The notes below the pieces were generated by a model that was not told the origin of the DNA, made no database searches, and was given only the letters and a program-made list of their open reading frames with translations. From positions 469,473 through 503,277 of the forward strand of contig NZ_NZMB01000005.1 in NCBI RefSeq assembly GCF_002694385.1: 33,805 nucleotides of DNA, read 5' to 3'. Position 1 is the stretch's first letter. Each line of letters opens with the position of its first letter. Made by a program: the position numbers and the translations under genes. Origin of the DNA: Sneathiella sp. (GTDB taxonomy: Bacteria > Pseudomonadota > Alphaproteobacteria > Sneathiellales > Sneathiellaceae). Below, piece by piece: positions 17,407 to 24,699 of the stretch.

Positions 17407-17700
17407 ATGGATATGGTAGATCCGACTGTATTCCGGCTGGCGATTTTCGTGCTGGCCATTTTCGTGGGCTATTATGTGGTCTGGAGCGTGACGCCCGCCC
17501 TGCATACCCCGCTGATGGCGGTGACCAACGCCATTTCCTCCGTCATCATCGTCGGCGCCCTGATCGCCGCGGGACCGGAGGATTTCTCACTCGCCAAGGT
17601 GTTCGGCTTTGTCGCCATCACGCTCGCCTCGGTGAATATTTTCGGCGGCTTTCTCGTCACCCAGCGCATGCTGTCCATGTACAAGAAAAAACAGAAGTAA
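17407..17700 (+). CDS. pntAB: NAD(P)+ transhydrogenase subunit alpha, part 2 (membrane)
   Basis: This 97-residue membrane protein has about three hydrophobic helices: FRLAIFVLAIFVGYYVVWSV, AISSVIIVGALIAA and VFGFVAITLASVNIFGGFLV. It contains the family segment TPALHTPLMAVTNAISS. It supplies the first part of the proton channel (domain II) of the transhydrogenase. It sits between pntAA and pntB with gaps of 2 and 11 nt. Confidence 0.95.
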   Translation: MDMVDPTVFRLAIFVLAIFVGYYVVWSVTPALHTPLMAVTNAISSVIIVGALIAAGPEDFSLAKVFGFVAITLASVNIFGGFLVTQRMLSMYKKKQK

Positions 17701-17711
17701 GGGGGCGAAAC

Positions 17712-19100
17712 GTGTCTGCTAATTTTACGGCGCTGGCCTATCTGGTTTCCGCCATCCTGTTCATTCTGGCGTTGCGCGGCCTGTCCTCTCCGGACAGCTC
17801 CCGGCGCGGGAACATCATGGGCATGGCCGGTATGGCCATTGCCATCATTGTCACCATCCTTGACCCGAGTGTCGTCTCCTATGAATGGATCATCGGCGGC
17901 ATTGTCATCGGCGGCGCCATCGGCGCGGTGATTGCCCAGCGCATCGCCATGACCGCCATGCCGCAGCTTGTGGCGGCATTTCACAGCCTGGTCGGTCTCG
18001 CGGCCGTTCTGGTGGCGGCGGCGGCCTTCTATAACCCGGCGGCCTATGGCATCCTCAGCCCGCTTGGCGAACTGACGGTGCTCTCGCGCATTGAAATGTC
18101 CATCGGTATTGTGGTTGGCGCCATCACCTTCTCGGGCTCGGTCATCGCCTTCACCAAGCTGCAGGGGCTGGTCTCCGGCAATCCGGTGACATTTCCCGGG
18201 CAGCATCTGCTGAACCTTGTCGTCGGCCTTGTAATCGTCGGCCTGATCGTCTGGTTCTGCCTTGATCTGAACCCGACCGTGTTCTGGACCATGACCATCC
18301 TCGCCTTCATCATCGGCTTCCTGATCATCATCCCGATTGGCGGCGCCGATATGCCGGTGGTGGTCTCGATGCTGAACAGCTATTCCGGCTGGGCGGCGGC
18401 GGGCATCGGCTTCACGCTCGAGAACACCGCGCTGATCATCGTCGGTGCGCTGGTCGGCTCCTCGGGGGCGATCCTCTCCTACATCATGTGCAAGGCGATG
18501 AACCGCTCCTTCTTCAGCGTTATCCTGGGGGGCTTCGGCGGCGATACGGCGGCCGCCGGTCCCGACAAGGGCGATCGGCCGTTCAAGCCGGGCTCCGCCG
18601 ATGATGCGGCCTTCATCATGAAGAATGCGGGCAAGGTCATCATCGTGCCGGGCTATGGCCTGGCGGTGGCGCAGGCCCAGCATGCGCTCCGCGAGATGGT
18701 CGATCTGCTGAAGGAAGAGGGGGTCGAGGTGGCCTACGCCATCCATCCGGTGGCGGGCCGCATGCCCGGCCATATGAATGTGCTGCTGGCCGAGGCGCAG
18801 GTGCCGTATGATGAGGTGTTCGAGCTGGAGGAAATCAACTCCGACTTCTCCGGCGCCGATGTCGCCTTTGTGGTGGGCGCGAATGACGTGACCAACCCGG
18901 CGGCCCGCGATGACCCGTCGAGCCCGATCTTCGGCATGCCGATCCTCGATGTGGACAAGGCGCGCACGGTTCTGTTCGTGAAGCGCTCCATGTCCTCTGG
19001 CTACGCCGGTATCGACAATGACCTTTTCTACAAGGACAACACCATGATGCTCCTCGCCGACGCCAAGAAAATGGTCGAGGATATCGTCAAGGCGCTGTAG
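17712..19100 (+). CDS. pntB: NAD(P)+ transhydrogenase subunit beta
   Basis: This 462-residue protein starts at a GTG preceded by GGGGGCG. The N-terminal ~270 residues form a bundle of hydrophobic helices, including the channel region FHSLVGLAAVLVAAA. The C-terminal domain III binds NADP(H), with VPGYGLAVAQAQHALREM, HPVAGRMPGHMNVLLAEA and DVAFVVGANDVTNPAA. Full length for the family. A strong terminator follows at 19121. Confidence 0.96.
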   Translation: MSANFTALAYLVSAILFILALRGLSSPDSSRRGNIMGMAGMAIAIIVTILDPSVVSYEWIIGGIVIGGAIGAVIAQRIAMTAMPQLVAAFHSLVGLAAVLVAAAAFYNPAAYGILSPLGELTVLSRIEMSIGIVVGAITFSGSVIAFTKLQGLVSGNPVTFPGQHLLNLVVGLVIVGLIVWFCLDLNPTVFWTMTILAFIIGFLIIIPIGGADMPVVVSMLNSYSGWAAAGIGFTLENTALIIVGALVGSSGAILSYIMCKAMNRSFFSVILGGFGGDTAAAGPDKGDRPFKPGSADDAAFIMKNAGKVIIVPGYGLAVAQAQHALREMVDLLKEEGVEVAYAIHPVAGRMPGHMNVLLAEAQVPYDEVFELEEINSDFSGADVAFVVGANDVTNPAARDDPSSPIFGMPILDVDKARTVLFVKRSMSSGYAGIDNDLFYKDNTMMLLADAKKMVEDIVKAL

Positions 19101-19120
19101 CCGGGACGCAAAGCCAAATC

Positions 19121-19154
19121 AAAAGCCGCTGGTGAAAATCAGCGGCTTTTTTTG
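19121..19154 (+). terminator. Rho-independent terminator of the pnt operon (left copy of a 34-bp repeat)
   Basis: A 10-bp stem (AAAGCCGCTG with CAGCGGCTTT) is followed by a run of seven T. The 34 bases differ at one position from the terminator at 21190-21223 on the far side of the AT-rich island. Confidence 0.85.
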
Positions 19155-19315
19155 ATTGATACAGGAGTTGGAAATCGAACTAAAGACTTTCATGCAGCCT
19201 CCTAATGTTACACGATGGAACGATATAAATTTAGTTGCATTAGCGCCTGATAGTCAGCTAATCCTTGGTGGCATACACACGTTTTGGTTTTTCTTCTCAC
19301 TTGAATAAAGAAATT

Positions 19316-19321
19316 TATAAT
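19316..19321 (+). promoter_or_regulatory. Possible -10 box for the island gene at 19344
   Basis: A perfect TATAAT lies about 22 nt before the start codon in AT-rich DNA. No convincing -35 hexamer is seen 16-18 nt upstream, so this is a weak call. Confidence 0.3.
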
Positions 19322-19343
19322 TGAAAATTCGAGAGATGAATAT

Positions 19344-19757
19344 ATGGTAAAAAAAGTAGTTTTAATCCTTATGGTAGCTGTTGTGATTATTCTTTCTCCA
19401 TTTTGGGGTTCTATTTTAGTAAATGATGTTCGGCTTTGGAATTTCTCACGGCAATTGTCGAAAGTGGAGAGCCTTCTTCCGGAATATTATGTAGTGATGG
19501 CAGAAGGTTCAGATATTTATAATGAAAGTAACGGTAATCATTGCAGTTACAGGGCAACAAAGGTGTATCGGATTATTGCGATGCAAGAAACCTTGGATAG
19601 CTTGAAGAAAGAAATCGAAAAATTGGTTTTTATGCCCGCGAAGAAATCGGATCGTAACGATCCCGCAGAAGTTAGTGTAGACGTTGTCGGATTTTTACTA
19701 ATTGTCTTTATTTCTAACGGTCCGTATGACGCAGGCTTTGATACTAGATGCTGGTAA
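19344..19757 (+). CDS. Hypothetical membrane-anchored protein in AT-rich island
   Basis: This 137-residue protein has one N-terminal hydrophobic segment (VVLILMVAVVIILSPFWGSIL, residues ~5-25), so it is probably anchored in or exported across the inner membrane. The body contains a helical stretch QETLDSLKKEIEKLV, a second hydrophobic patch VDVVGFLLIVFISN near the end, and two cysteines (NHCSY and the C-terminal RCW) that could form a disulfide. I recognise no family. Codon use is much more AT-rich than the flanking pnt genes. It lies 14 nt before the transglycosylase-Hint gene. An immunity or chaperone role for that neighbour is possible but is only an inference from pairing and location. 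Confidence 0.7.
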   Translation: MVKKVVLILMVAVVIILSPFWGSILVNDVRLWNFSRQLSKVESLLPEYYVVMAEGSDIYNESNGNHCSYRATKVYRIIAMQETLDSLKKEIEKLVFMPAKKSDRNDPAEVSVDVVGFLLIVFISNGPYDAGFDTRCW

Positions 19758-19771
19758 AATAGGGGGAAGTT

Positions 19772-21169
19772 GTGGAAGAATATTTAAAAACAGCTGAAGA
19801 TAGACAGAAGTCAATCTTGCATGGTACTAATCACAAATTCTATTTTGAGCATCAAGAAGTTGGAGATGTTGATGCCTTCAAGAATGGAATATATGAGAAT
19901 AGATACAATATTTCTCCGCTAATTGGGACGTTAATGGAGAACAGCATCGTTCCTTTATGGGGAACTGATTATAATGTAGTTTTACCACCCTTGTATATTC
20001 CTCTTCAGGCTAATCAATATGCCGGAACATTTGTAAAAGATAACAGCTTTTTAATCGAGAATGCAGCAAGCGAATTTGGGGTAAATTCTGACCTTGTGAA
20101 AGCCGTAATTTATACCGAAATGAGCAGAGGCTGGTACGAAAATATATTTCCGCCTCTCGCTGATACTATTCTGCCTGGAAATGTTGATCCTGTATGGGAG
20201 GCACTTATTCCGGGAAGCGATGTGCACAATGTGCAAGATAACATCAGACTAACAGCCAAATTGCTTTCAGAAATATCATCACGTCTTGACGAACCTTATC
20301 CCGAGGATGTGTATGCTTTATATAATGGATTAGCCCATGATCGTACCTATGAAAATTTGGATACTAAGAGTACCCCATACTTTATGAAAAAAGTAATGGA
20401 GGAAAAGGCATGGGAAGATGAAGAATGGGAACTTTCAGAAGACCCCGATTTGCCCGGAGTAACCAACGACCAACGCTGCTTCTCCGCCGGTACATTAATC
20501 GATATGGCCGATGGCACCCGGAAACCCATCGAGCAGATCGAAGTTGGGGATGAGGTGTTGGCCTATGATCCGGCGGAACGGGGCGGTCTTGGGGAGCTGA
20601 GGCCTGCGCGGGTGACCCGGACAATGGTCAATCAGGTCGAGGAGATCATCGATTTTCACGGCGTGAAGATAACGCCGGGCCATGCGACGCTTTGCGGCGA
20701 CGGGCCGCATCAGGGCCAGCATGTCCCGATCATGGATATCCTTCTTGCCGATGGCGCGATCGTAAATCGCGAGGGCGAGCTGATCCGCGCCGCGACGAAT
20801 TTACCGGTGGGCAGCGACGGGGACCGCTTCGTTCAGGTTGCCTATATCCTCGATAAATCGCAACGGACTTATTTCCATGGCCGGATGCGCCTCGGCACAC
20901 GCATGGTCGGTCAAAAGGACGGCGATGACTGGCGGGTGATGGAGGCGCTCACGCGCGAGGGTTATGTGCTGGATGCCGACGGTCTGATCGCCAAGGACGG
21001 GGAGACGCCGCATCCGCTCTACTGGTTCGGGCCACTCCCGAAGCCGGAGGATTATGTGCTCGCCAAGTCGCGCCAGACCATCGGCAACCTCTATTCCGAG
21101 CGACATGTGAAAAGCAGCAGCGCCATTGGCGCAAACCTCCCGCGCCATGCCAGGATGACGGTGCAGTAA
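19772..21169 (+). CDS. Lytic transglycosylase-like protein with C-terminal Hint domain
   Basis: This 465-residue protein starts at a GTG behind GGGGGAAG. Residues ~90-215 resemble an SLT/lysozyme-like fold: NAASEFGVNSDLVKAVIYTEMSRG offers Glu116 as candidate catalytic acid, NIRLTAKLLSEI follows, and YALYNG resembles the family's late motif. Residues 236-~365 form a Hint domain: Cys236 starts CFSAGTLIDMADGTRKPIEQ, and T301-P-G-H304 matches the TxxH block. No intein-style C-terminal His-Asn and no downstream extein are seen, so protein splicing is unlikely; autoproteolysis at Cys236 is inferred. There is no signal peptide, and no separate toxin domain follows. The first ~690 bp are AT-rich, while the Hint part is GC-rich like the host, so the gene looks chimeric. 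Confidence 0.75.
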   Translation: MEEYLKTAEDRQKSILHGTNHKFYFEHQEVGDVDAFKNGIYENRYNISPLIGTLMENSIVPLWGTDYNVVLPPLYIPLQANQYAGTFVKDNSFLIENAASEFGVNSDLVKAVIYTEMSRGWYENIFPPLADTILPGNVDPVWEALIPGSDVHNVQDNIRLTAKLLSEISSRLDEPYPEDVYALYNGLAHDRTYENLDTKSTPYFMKKVMEEKAWEDEEWELSEDPDLPGVTNDQRCFSAGTLIDMADGTRKPIEQIEVGDEVLAYDPAERGGLGELRPARVTRTMVNQVEEIIDFHGVKITPGHATLCGDGPHQGQHVPIMDILLADGAIVNREGELIRAATNLPVGSDGDRFVQVAYILDKSQRTYFHGRMRLGTRMVGQKDGDDWRVMEALTREGYVLDADGLIAKDGETPHPLYWFGPLPKPEDYVLAKSRQTIGNLYSERHVKSSSAIGANLPRHARMTVQ

Positions 21170-21189
21170 CCGAAAGCTATCTCCAAAAC

Positions 21190-21223
21190 AAAAGCCGCTG
21201 ATGAAAATCAGCGGCTTTTTTTG
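21190..21223 (+). terminator. Rho-independent terminator (right copy of the 34-bp repeat)
   Basis: It has the same stem, a near-identical loop and the same seven-T tail as the terminator at 19121-19154, with one base different (A at 21201 versus G at 19132). It ends the Hint gene, 20 nt after its stop. Confidence 0.85.
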
Positions 21224-21254
21224 CGGGCGTATTCAGGAGGCGGGGCGGCCGCCC

Positions 21255-21872
21255 TCAATAGAGGTTTTCCTTATAGGCGACTTCGAGATAGGCGTCGGAC
21301 TGTTCCGCGTCCATCCCGGCGATCTGGTCGGCGAGCACCTGTCCGAGTGTCGGGAAGACGCTGCGCTCGACCTTGCTCTCTTCTGCCCAGAGCTTTGAGC
21401 GGATCAGCGCCTTCGCGCAATGCATATAGGCCGAGGTGACTTTCACCAGCAGCACCGAGCGCGGCAGCTTGCCATCTACCGCATGCTGTTTCATCAGCTC
21501 GGGATCGGTGCTGATCGTGGCCGTGCCGTTGATGCGCAGGGTCTCGTTAATCCCCGGCACCAGAAAGATCATGCCGACGGCGGGATTGCTGAGGATATTG
21601 ATCAGGCTGTCGAGACGGTTGTTGCCCGGCCGGTCAGGGATCGCCAGCGTGTTGTCATCGAGCACGGTCACGAAGCCCGGCGCATCGCCGCGCGGGGAGG
21701 CATCGGCCGTGCCGTCGCCGCCATCGGTGCTGAGCACGAGGAAGGGGGAGAGCGCGATGAAGTGGCGGCAATGCTTGTCGAGCCGGGGAAGTTCCTTCTG
21801 CATGGCGCGTTCGGCTGGGGGCTTGTAGACGCTGTACAGCTCGTCAACGGTGGTGATGCTGTGCTCACTCAT
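21255..21872 (-). CDS. Pyridoxamine 5'-phosphate oxidase-family FMN-binding protein
   Basis: This 205-residue protein has the split-barrel flavin-binding fold. The features FIALSPFLVLSTDGGDGTADASPRGDAPGFV, LAIPDRPGNNRLDSLINILSNPAVGMIFLVPGINETLRINGTA and a C-terminal helix bundle match the MSMEG_1061-like PPOX subgroup. Members are FMN- or F420-dependent oxidoreductases or heme/flavin binders of mostly unknown substrate. It is not the vitamin B6 enzyme PdxH. It is the only gene between the Hint island and the chemoreceptor operon. Confidence 0.85.
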   Translation of the reverse strand: MSEHSITTVDELYSVYKPPAERAMQKELPRLDKHCRHFIALSPFLVLSTDGGDGTADASPRGDAPGFVTVLDDNTLAIPDRPGNNRLDSLINILSNPAVGMIFLVPGINETLRINGTATISTDPELMKQHAVDGKLPRSVLLVKVTSAYMHCAKALIRSKLWAEESKVERSVFPTLGQVLADQIAGMDAEQSDAYLEVAYKENLY

Positions 21873-22022
21873 TGTTCTTCTCCCGCTATTTCATGTTCGG
21901 GACAGGATCGCCCGGGCGTCTTTCTTTGTACAGAAATCTTTGCGCAGGATCAATTGCGGCGATGCCGTCGGTTGCACGAGATACTCGCCCATCATGCCAT
22001 CCGTTCGATGTTCGGCAGGGTC

Positions 22023-22056
22023 AAAAAAATCCGGACAGCTAAGGCTGTCCGGATTT
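22023..22056 (-). terminator. Rho-independent terminator of the chemoreceptor operon
   Basis: A 13-bp perfect stem (AAATCCGGACAGC with its complement) has a 4-nt loop. On the minus strand it runs into a T-tract (A-run at 22023-22029), about 20 nt after the chemoreceptor stop. Confidence 0.85.
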
Positions 22057-22078
22057 CCGTGGCCGTAGAGGTTCCGGT

Positions 22079-23854
22079 TTAGCCTGCCATGGCGCGGATA
22101 TCGTCGAGCACGGCCGAGACTTCCTCGCGCAGCTTGCTGGAATAGACCGACAGTTCCCCGACGGAGCCCAGGAGCTGCGTCGCCGAGGAGCCGGAGGCCG
22201 TCGCCATGTTCGATACATCCGTGATCGAGCGGGACACCTCGCCGGTGCTGTCGGAGGCCTGCTGCACATTGCGGGTGATTTCCAGCGTGGCGGAATTCTG
22301 CTCCTCCAGCGCGGCGGCCATGGCCTGGATCGTCTCATTGATGCGGATGATCATTTCCTCGATCCGCTTGACGGCCTCCACCGCCTCGCCGGTGGCATGC
22401 TGCATGCCGTCGATCTGGCGGGTGATCTGCTCGGTGGCGCTGGTTGTCTGCGAGGCGAGGCCCTTGACTTCAGAGGCGACAACGGCGAAGCCCTTGCCTG
22501 CCTCCCCGGCGCGGGCGGCCTCGATGGTGGCGTTCAGCGCCAGCAGGTTGGTCTGGCTGGCGATATTGTTGATCAGCTCGATGATATTGCCGATTTCCCC
22601 GGCGGAGACCGCCAGCTTGCCGACGACTTCATCGGTGGATTCCGCAACATCCATCGTATCCTTTGAAAGCTTCGCCGAGGCATCCACCTGCCGGGCGATT
22701 TCCTGCAGGGAGGTGGACAACTCCTCGGCGGCGGTGGCGACGCCGCTGACATTCACGGCGGCCTGTTCAGAGGCCGCGGCGATGGCGCTGGAATGGCTGT
22801 CGGTATCGGCCGCGCTGGTTACCATGCTTTTCGCCTTTTCCTCCATCGTCTGGGCGGCGGAGGAAATCTGCCGGGCAACCGCATCGACGGAGGATTCCAG
22901 CTTCTCGGCGATGGCGCGGGCGAAGCTGGCGCGTTCAGCGGCCGCTTTGGCGGCGGCTTCCTGATCGCGGTGCTTCTCCTCCTCGACGCGCTGCACTTCC
23001 TCGCGGCGGCGTTCCTCGGCGGCGGCGGCCTTCTCCTCGGCATCCTTTTCCCGCTGGAGTTCCATCGTCCGCAGATTTTCCGCATTGGCCTTGAACACCT
23101 GCACGGCGCGCGACATGTCGCCCACGTCATCCTTGCGCTCAAGCCCGGCAATGGCGATTTCATTGTCGCCATTGGCAAGCGCGGTCATGGCCTGGGTCAG
23201 CTGGCTGAGCGGCTTGCCGATATAGCGGCTGAGCAGCACGCCGGTCAGCAGCAGGATGCCGAGCAGTGCGGCAACGCCGAGCAGGAGCTGCTGCATCAGA
23301 TTGTCGCTGAGCTGTTCGTTGAGCTGATGGAGGCTCCAGGCGACGGCGGCATAGCCGACAAGCTCCCCTTTGGTGGTGAGGACGGGGGTCAGGATAATCT
23401 GGTGGCTGTCCGTCATTTCGGAATAGCTCTCACCCTTGTCGAGCATGTCCTTATGGCTGCTGACAAGCCCGGCAAGGTCCGTGGTGGGCAGGCTGTCGGA
23501 ATGATATTCGGTGACCATGGCCCCATCCTTGTCATAGGTGATGATATCGGCGAGGACACCATCCTCCAGGCTGGTCATCTCCTGATAGACTTCGGCGACT
23601 TTCTCCGCCTTGTTCCATTTGAGGGCGCCGGTCATCTGCGCCGCCATCAGATCGGTGATGGTCAGATTGTTGGAGATTGCCAGGCTTTCCAGGTCCTGGC
23701 GCTGGCTTTGCAGCCCGAGAAAGACGAGAAGCGAGAGGCCGGCAAGGGTCGTCGCGAAGACGACAAGCTGGATTTTCCGGCTGACTGTCAGCTTGACCGC
23801 GGTTTTTTTCGGGTCTTGCCGGTTGTCCGGGGTCGTCGGGGTCTGGACGTTCAT
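22079..23854 (-). CDS. Methyl-accepting chemotaxis protein
   Basis: This 591-residue transmembrane chemoreceptor has TM1 at ~27-48, a periplasmic sensor of about 135 residues containing [21 protein letters not shown] and GYAAVAWSL (single-Cache-like), and TM2 at ~186-207. A HAMP domain ([24 protein letters not shown]) and a Glu/Ala/Arg-rich coiled coil (~260-310) follow. The signalling hairpin tip is [37 protein letters not shown]. The tip would bind CheW/CheA; none of the che genes is here. No C-terminal CheR-tether pentapeptide is visible. It lies 45 nt downstream of a periplasmic Cache-like gene, probably co-transcribed. Confidence 0.94.
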   Translation of the reverse strand: MNVQTPTTPDNRQDPKKTAVKLTVSRKIQLVVFATTLAGLSLLVFLGLQSQRQDLESLAISNNLTITDLMAAQMTGALKWNKAEKVAEVYQEMTSLEDGVLADIITYDKDGAMVTEYHSDSLPTTDLAGLVSSHKDMLDKGESYSEMTDSHQIILTPVLTTKGELVGYAAVAWSLHQLNEQLSDNLMQQLLLGVAALLGILLLTGVLLSRYIGKPLSQLTQAMTALANGDNEIAIAGLERKDDVGDMSRAVQVFKANAENLRTMELQREKDAEEKAAAAEERRREEVQRVEEEKHRDQEAAAKAAAERASFARAIAEKLESSVDAVARQISSAAQTMEEKAKSMVTSAADTDSHSSAIAAASEQAAVNVSGVATAAEELSTSLQEIARQVDASAKLSKDTMDVAESTDEVVGKLAVSAGEIGNIIELINNIASQTNLLALNATIEAARAGEAGKGFAVVASEVKGLASQTTSATEQITRQIDGMQHATGEAVEAVKRIEEMIIRINETIQAMAAALEEQNSATLEITRNVQQASDSTGEVSRSITDVSNMATASGSSATQLLGSVGELSVYSSKLREEVSAVLDDIRAMAG

Positions 23855-23899
23855 TATCTGATTTCCTTGTTTGAAAAGTAGGGGCCGGGGGGCGCGCGC

Positions 23900-24484
23900 C
23901 TAGTCCAGCATATCGACATTGACGCCCACAGTGATGGCGCCGATGATTTCGTCGTTGGCGGGATCAATCACGGCGAGGGAGACCTGGGACTGATAGGCCT
24001 GTGAGGAATCGTCAAAATCCACCTCATCAATCAGCAGGGCGCTGGCGCCGCCGCCATAGGTGTCCTGCCACTTGGCTTCATCGCCCTGCCAGTAGTCGGA
24101 GGTGATGTTGCTCTGGCCGACATTCAGCCCCTTCATGTCCATCACGAAAATTTCGGTATAAAGCCCGCCGGACTTGCTCTGGACATCCCGCAGATAGGCG
24201 GACAGCGCATTGCCGAGCACGGCGTTGATCATCTTCTGATCGCCGTTTTCGGTCTCCGCGCGCCAGGCCTTGTCCTGGCGGTCGATATCGCTCTGATTAA
24301 GTGTTGCGGATGTCTTGTTCTGTTCCCGGATGGCGGTGACGACCTGTTCGCTCTGGATCCAGCCGCGCATGTCACTCTCGACAAGCTTCTGGATGGCGAT
24401 TCGATACTCCTCGGCGGCGGCGGATGTAACCAGTCCGGCCGCCAGGGCAAGGGTGAGGAAGGGGAAAAGAACCTTTCGGATCAT
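23900..24484 (-). CDS. Periplasmic PDC/Cache-like sensor-domain protein
   Basis: This 194-residue protein has a clear signal peptide (MIRKVLFPFLTLALAAGLVTSAAA) and no further membrane segment, so it should be soluble in the periplasm. Residues ~85-190 look like a PDC/Cache fold: YTEIFVMDMKGLNVGQSN, then SDYWQGDEAKWQDTYG, then a VSLAVIDPANDEIIGAITVGVNV strand pair. Normally such a domain sits on a receptor; here it stands alone and is co-directional with the chemoreceptor behind it. It may act as a ligand-binding accessory for that receptor; this is inference. Cleaved protein would be about 170 residues. Confidence 0.75.
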   Translation of the reverse strand: MIRKVLFPFLTLALAAGLVTSAAAEEYRIAIQKLVESDMRGWIQSEQVVTAIREQNKTSATLNQSDIDRQDKAWRAETENGDQKMINAVLGNALSAYLRDVQSKSGGLYTEIFVMDMKGLNVGQSNITSDYWQGDEAKWQDTYGGGASALLIDEVDFDDSSQAYQSQVSLAVIDPANDEIIGAITVGVNVDMLD

Positions 24485-24699
24485 AGGGGTAGCTCCAGTT
24501 ATCTTTTTGAGTGTCAGGTAAATTCAATTATCCGGTTTGTGATGGCGCCGGAATCCGGGCGTTTCATCACTTTCAGAATAGGTGTTAACCGGTTTATTTA
24601 TCGTTAATGGAGTGCGGGGCGGCGGCCGTAATCGGCGGTGGAGCGGCGATATATGTCTGATGCGGTACGCCTGACGCCCCGCGCCTGACGTCTCACGCC

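Noticed and set aside
20477-21169. Intein interrupting a host protein
   Set aside because: There is no C-terminal His-Asn junction and no extein after the domain, so a terminal Hint domain fits better.
22793-23881. A 362-codon plus frame antisense to the chemoreceptor
   Set aside because: It is a Gly/His-rich shadow of a well-supported chemoreceptor gene in GC-rich DNA.
24485-24699. tRNA, flagellar-type promoter or RNA element between the kinase and the Cache-like gene
   Set aside because: No cloverleaf, sigma28 or sigma54 pattern could be built. Only an 8-bp AACCGGTT palindrome and short CGCCTGACG repeats are visible.
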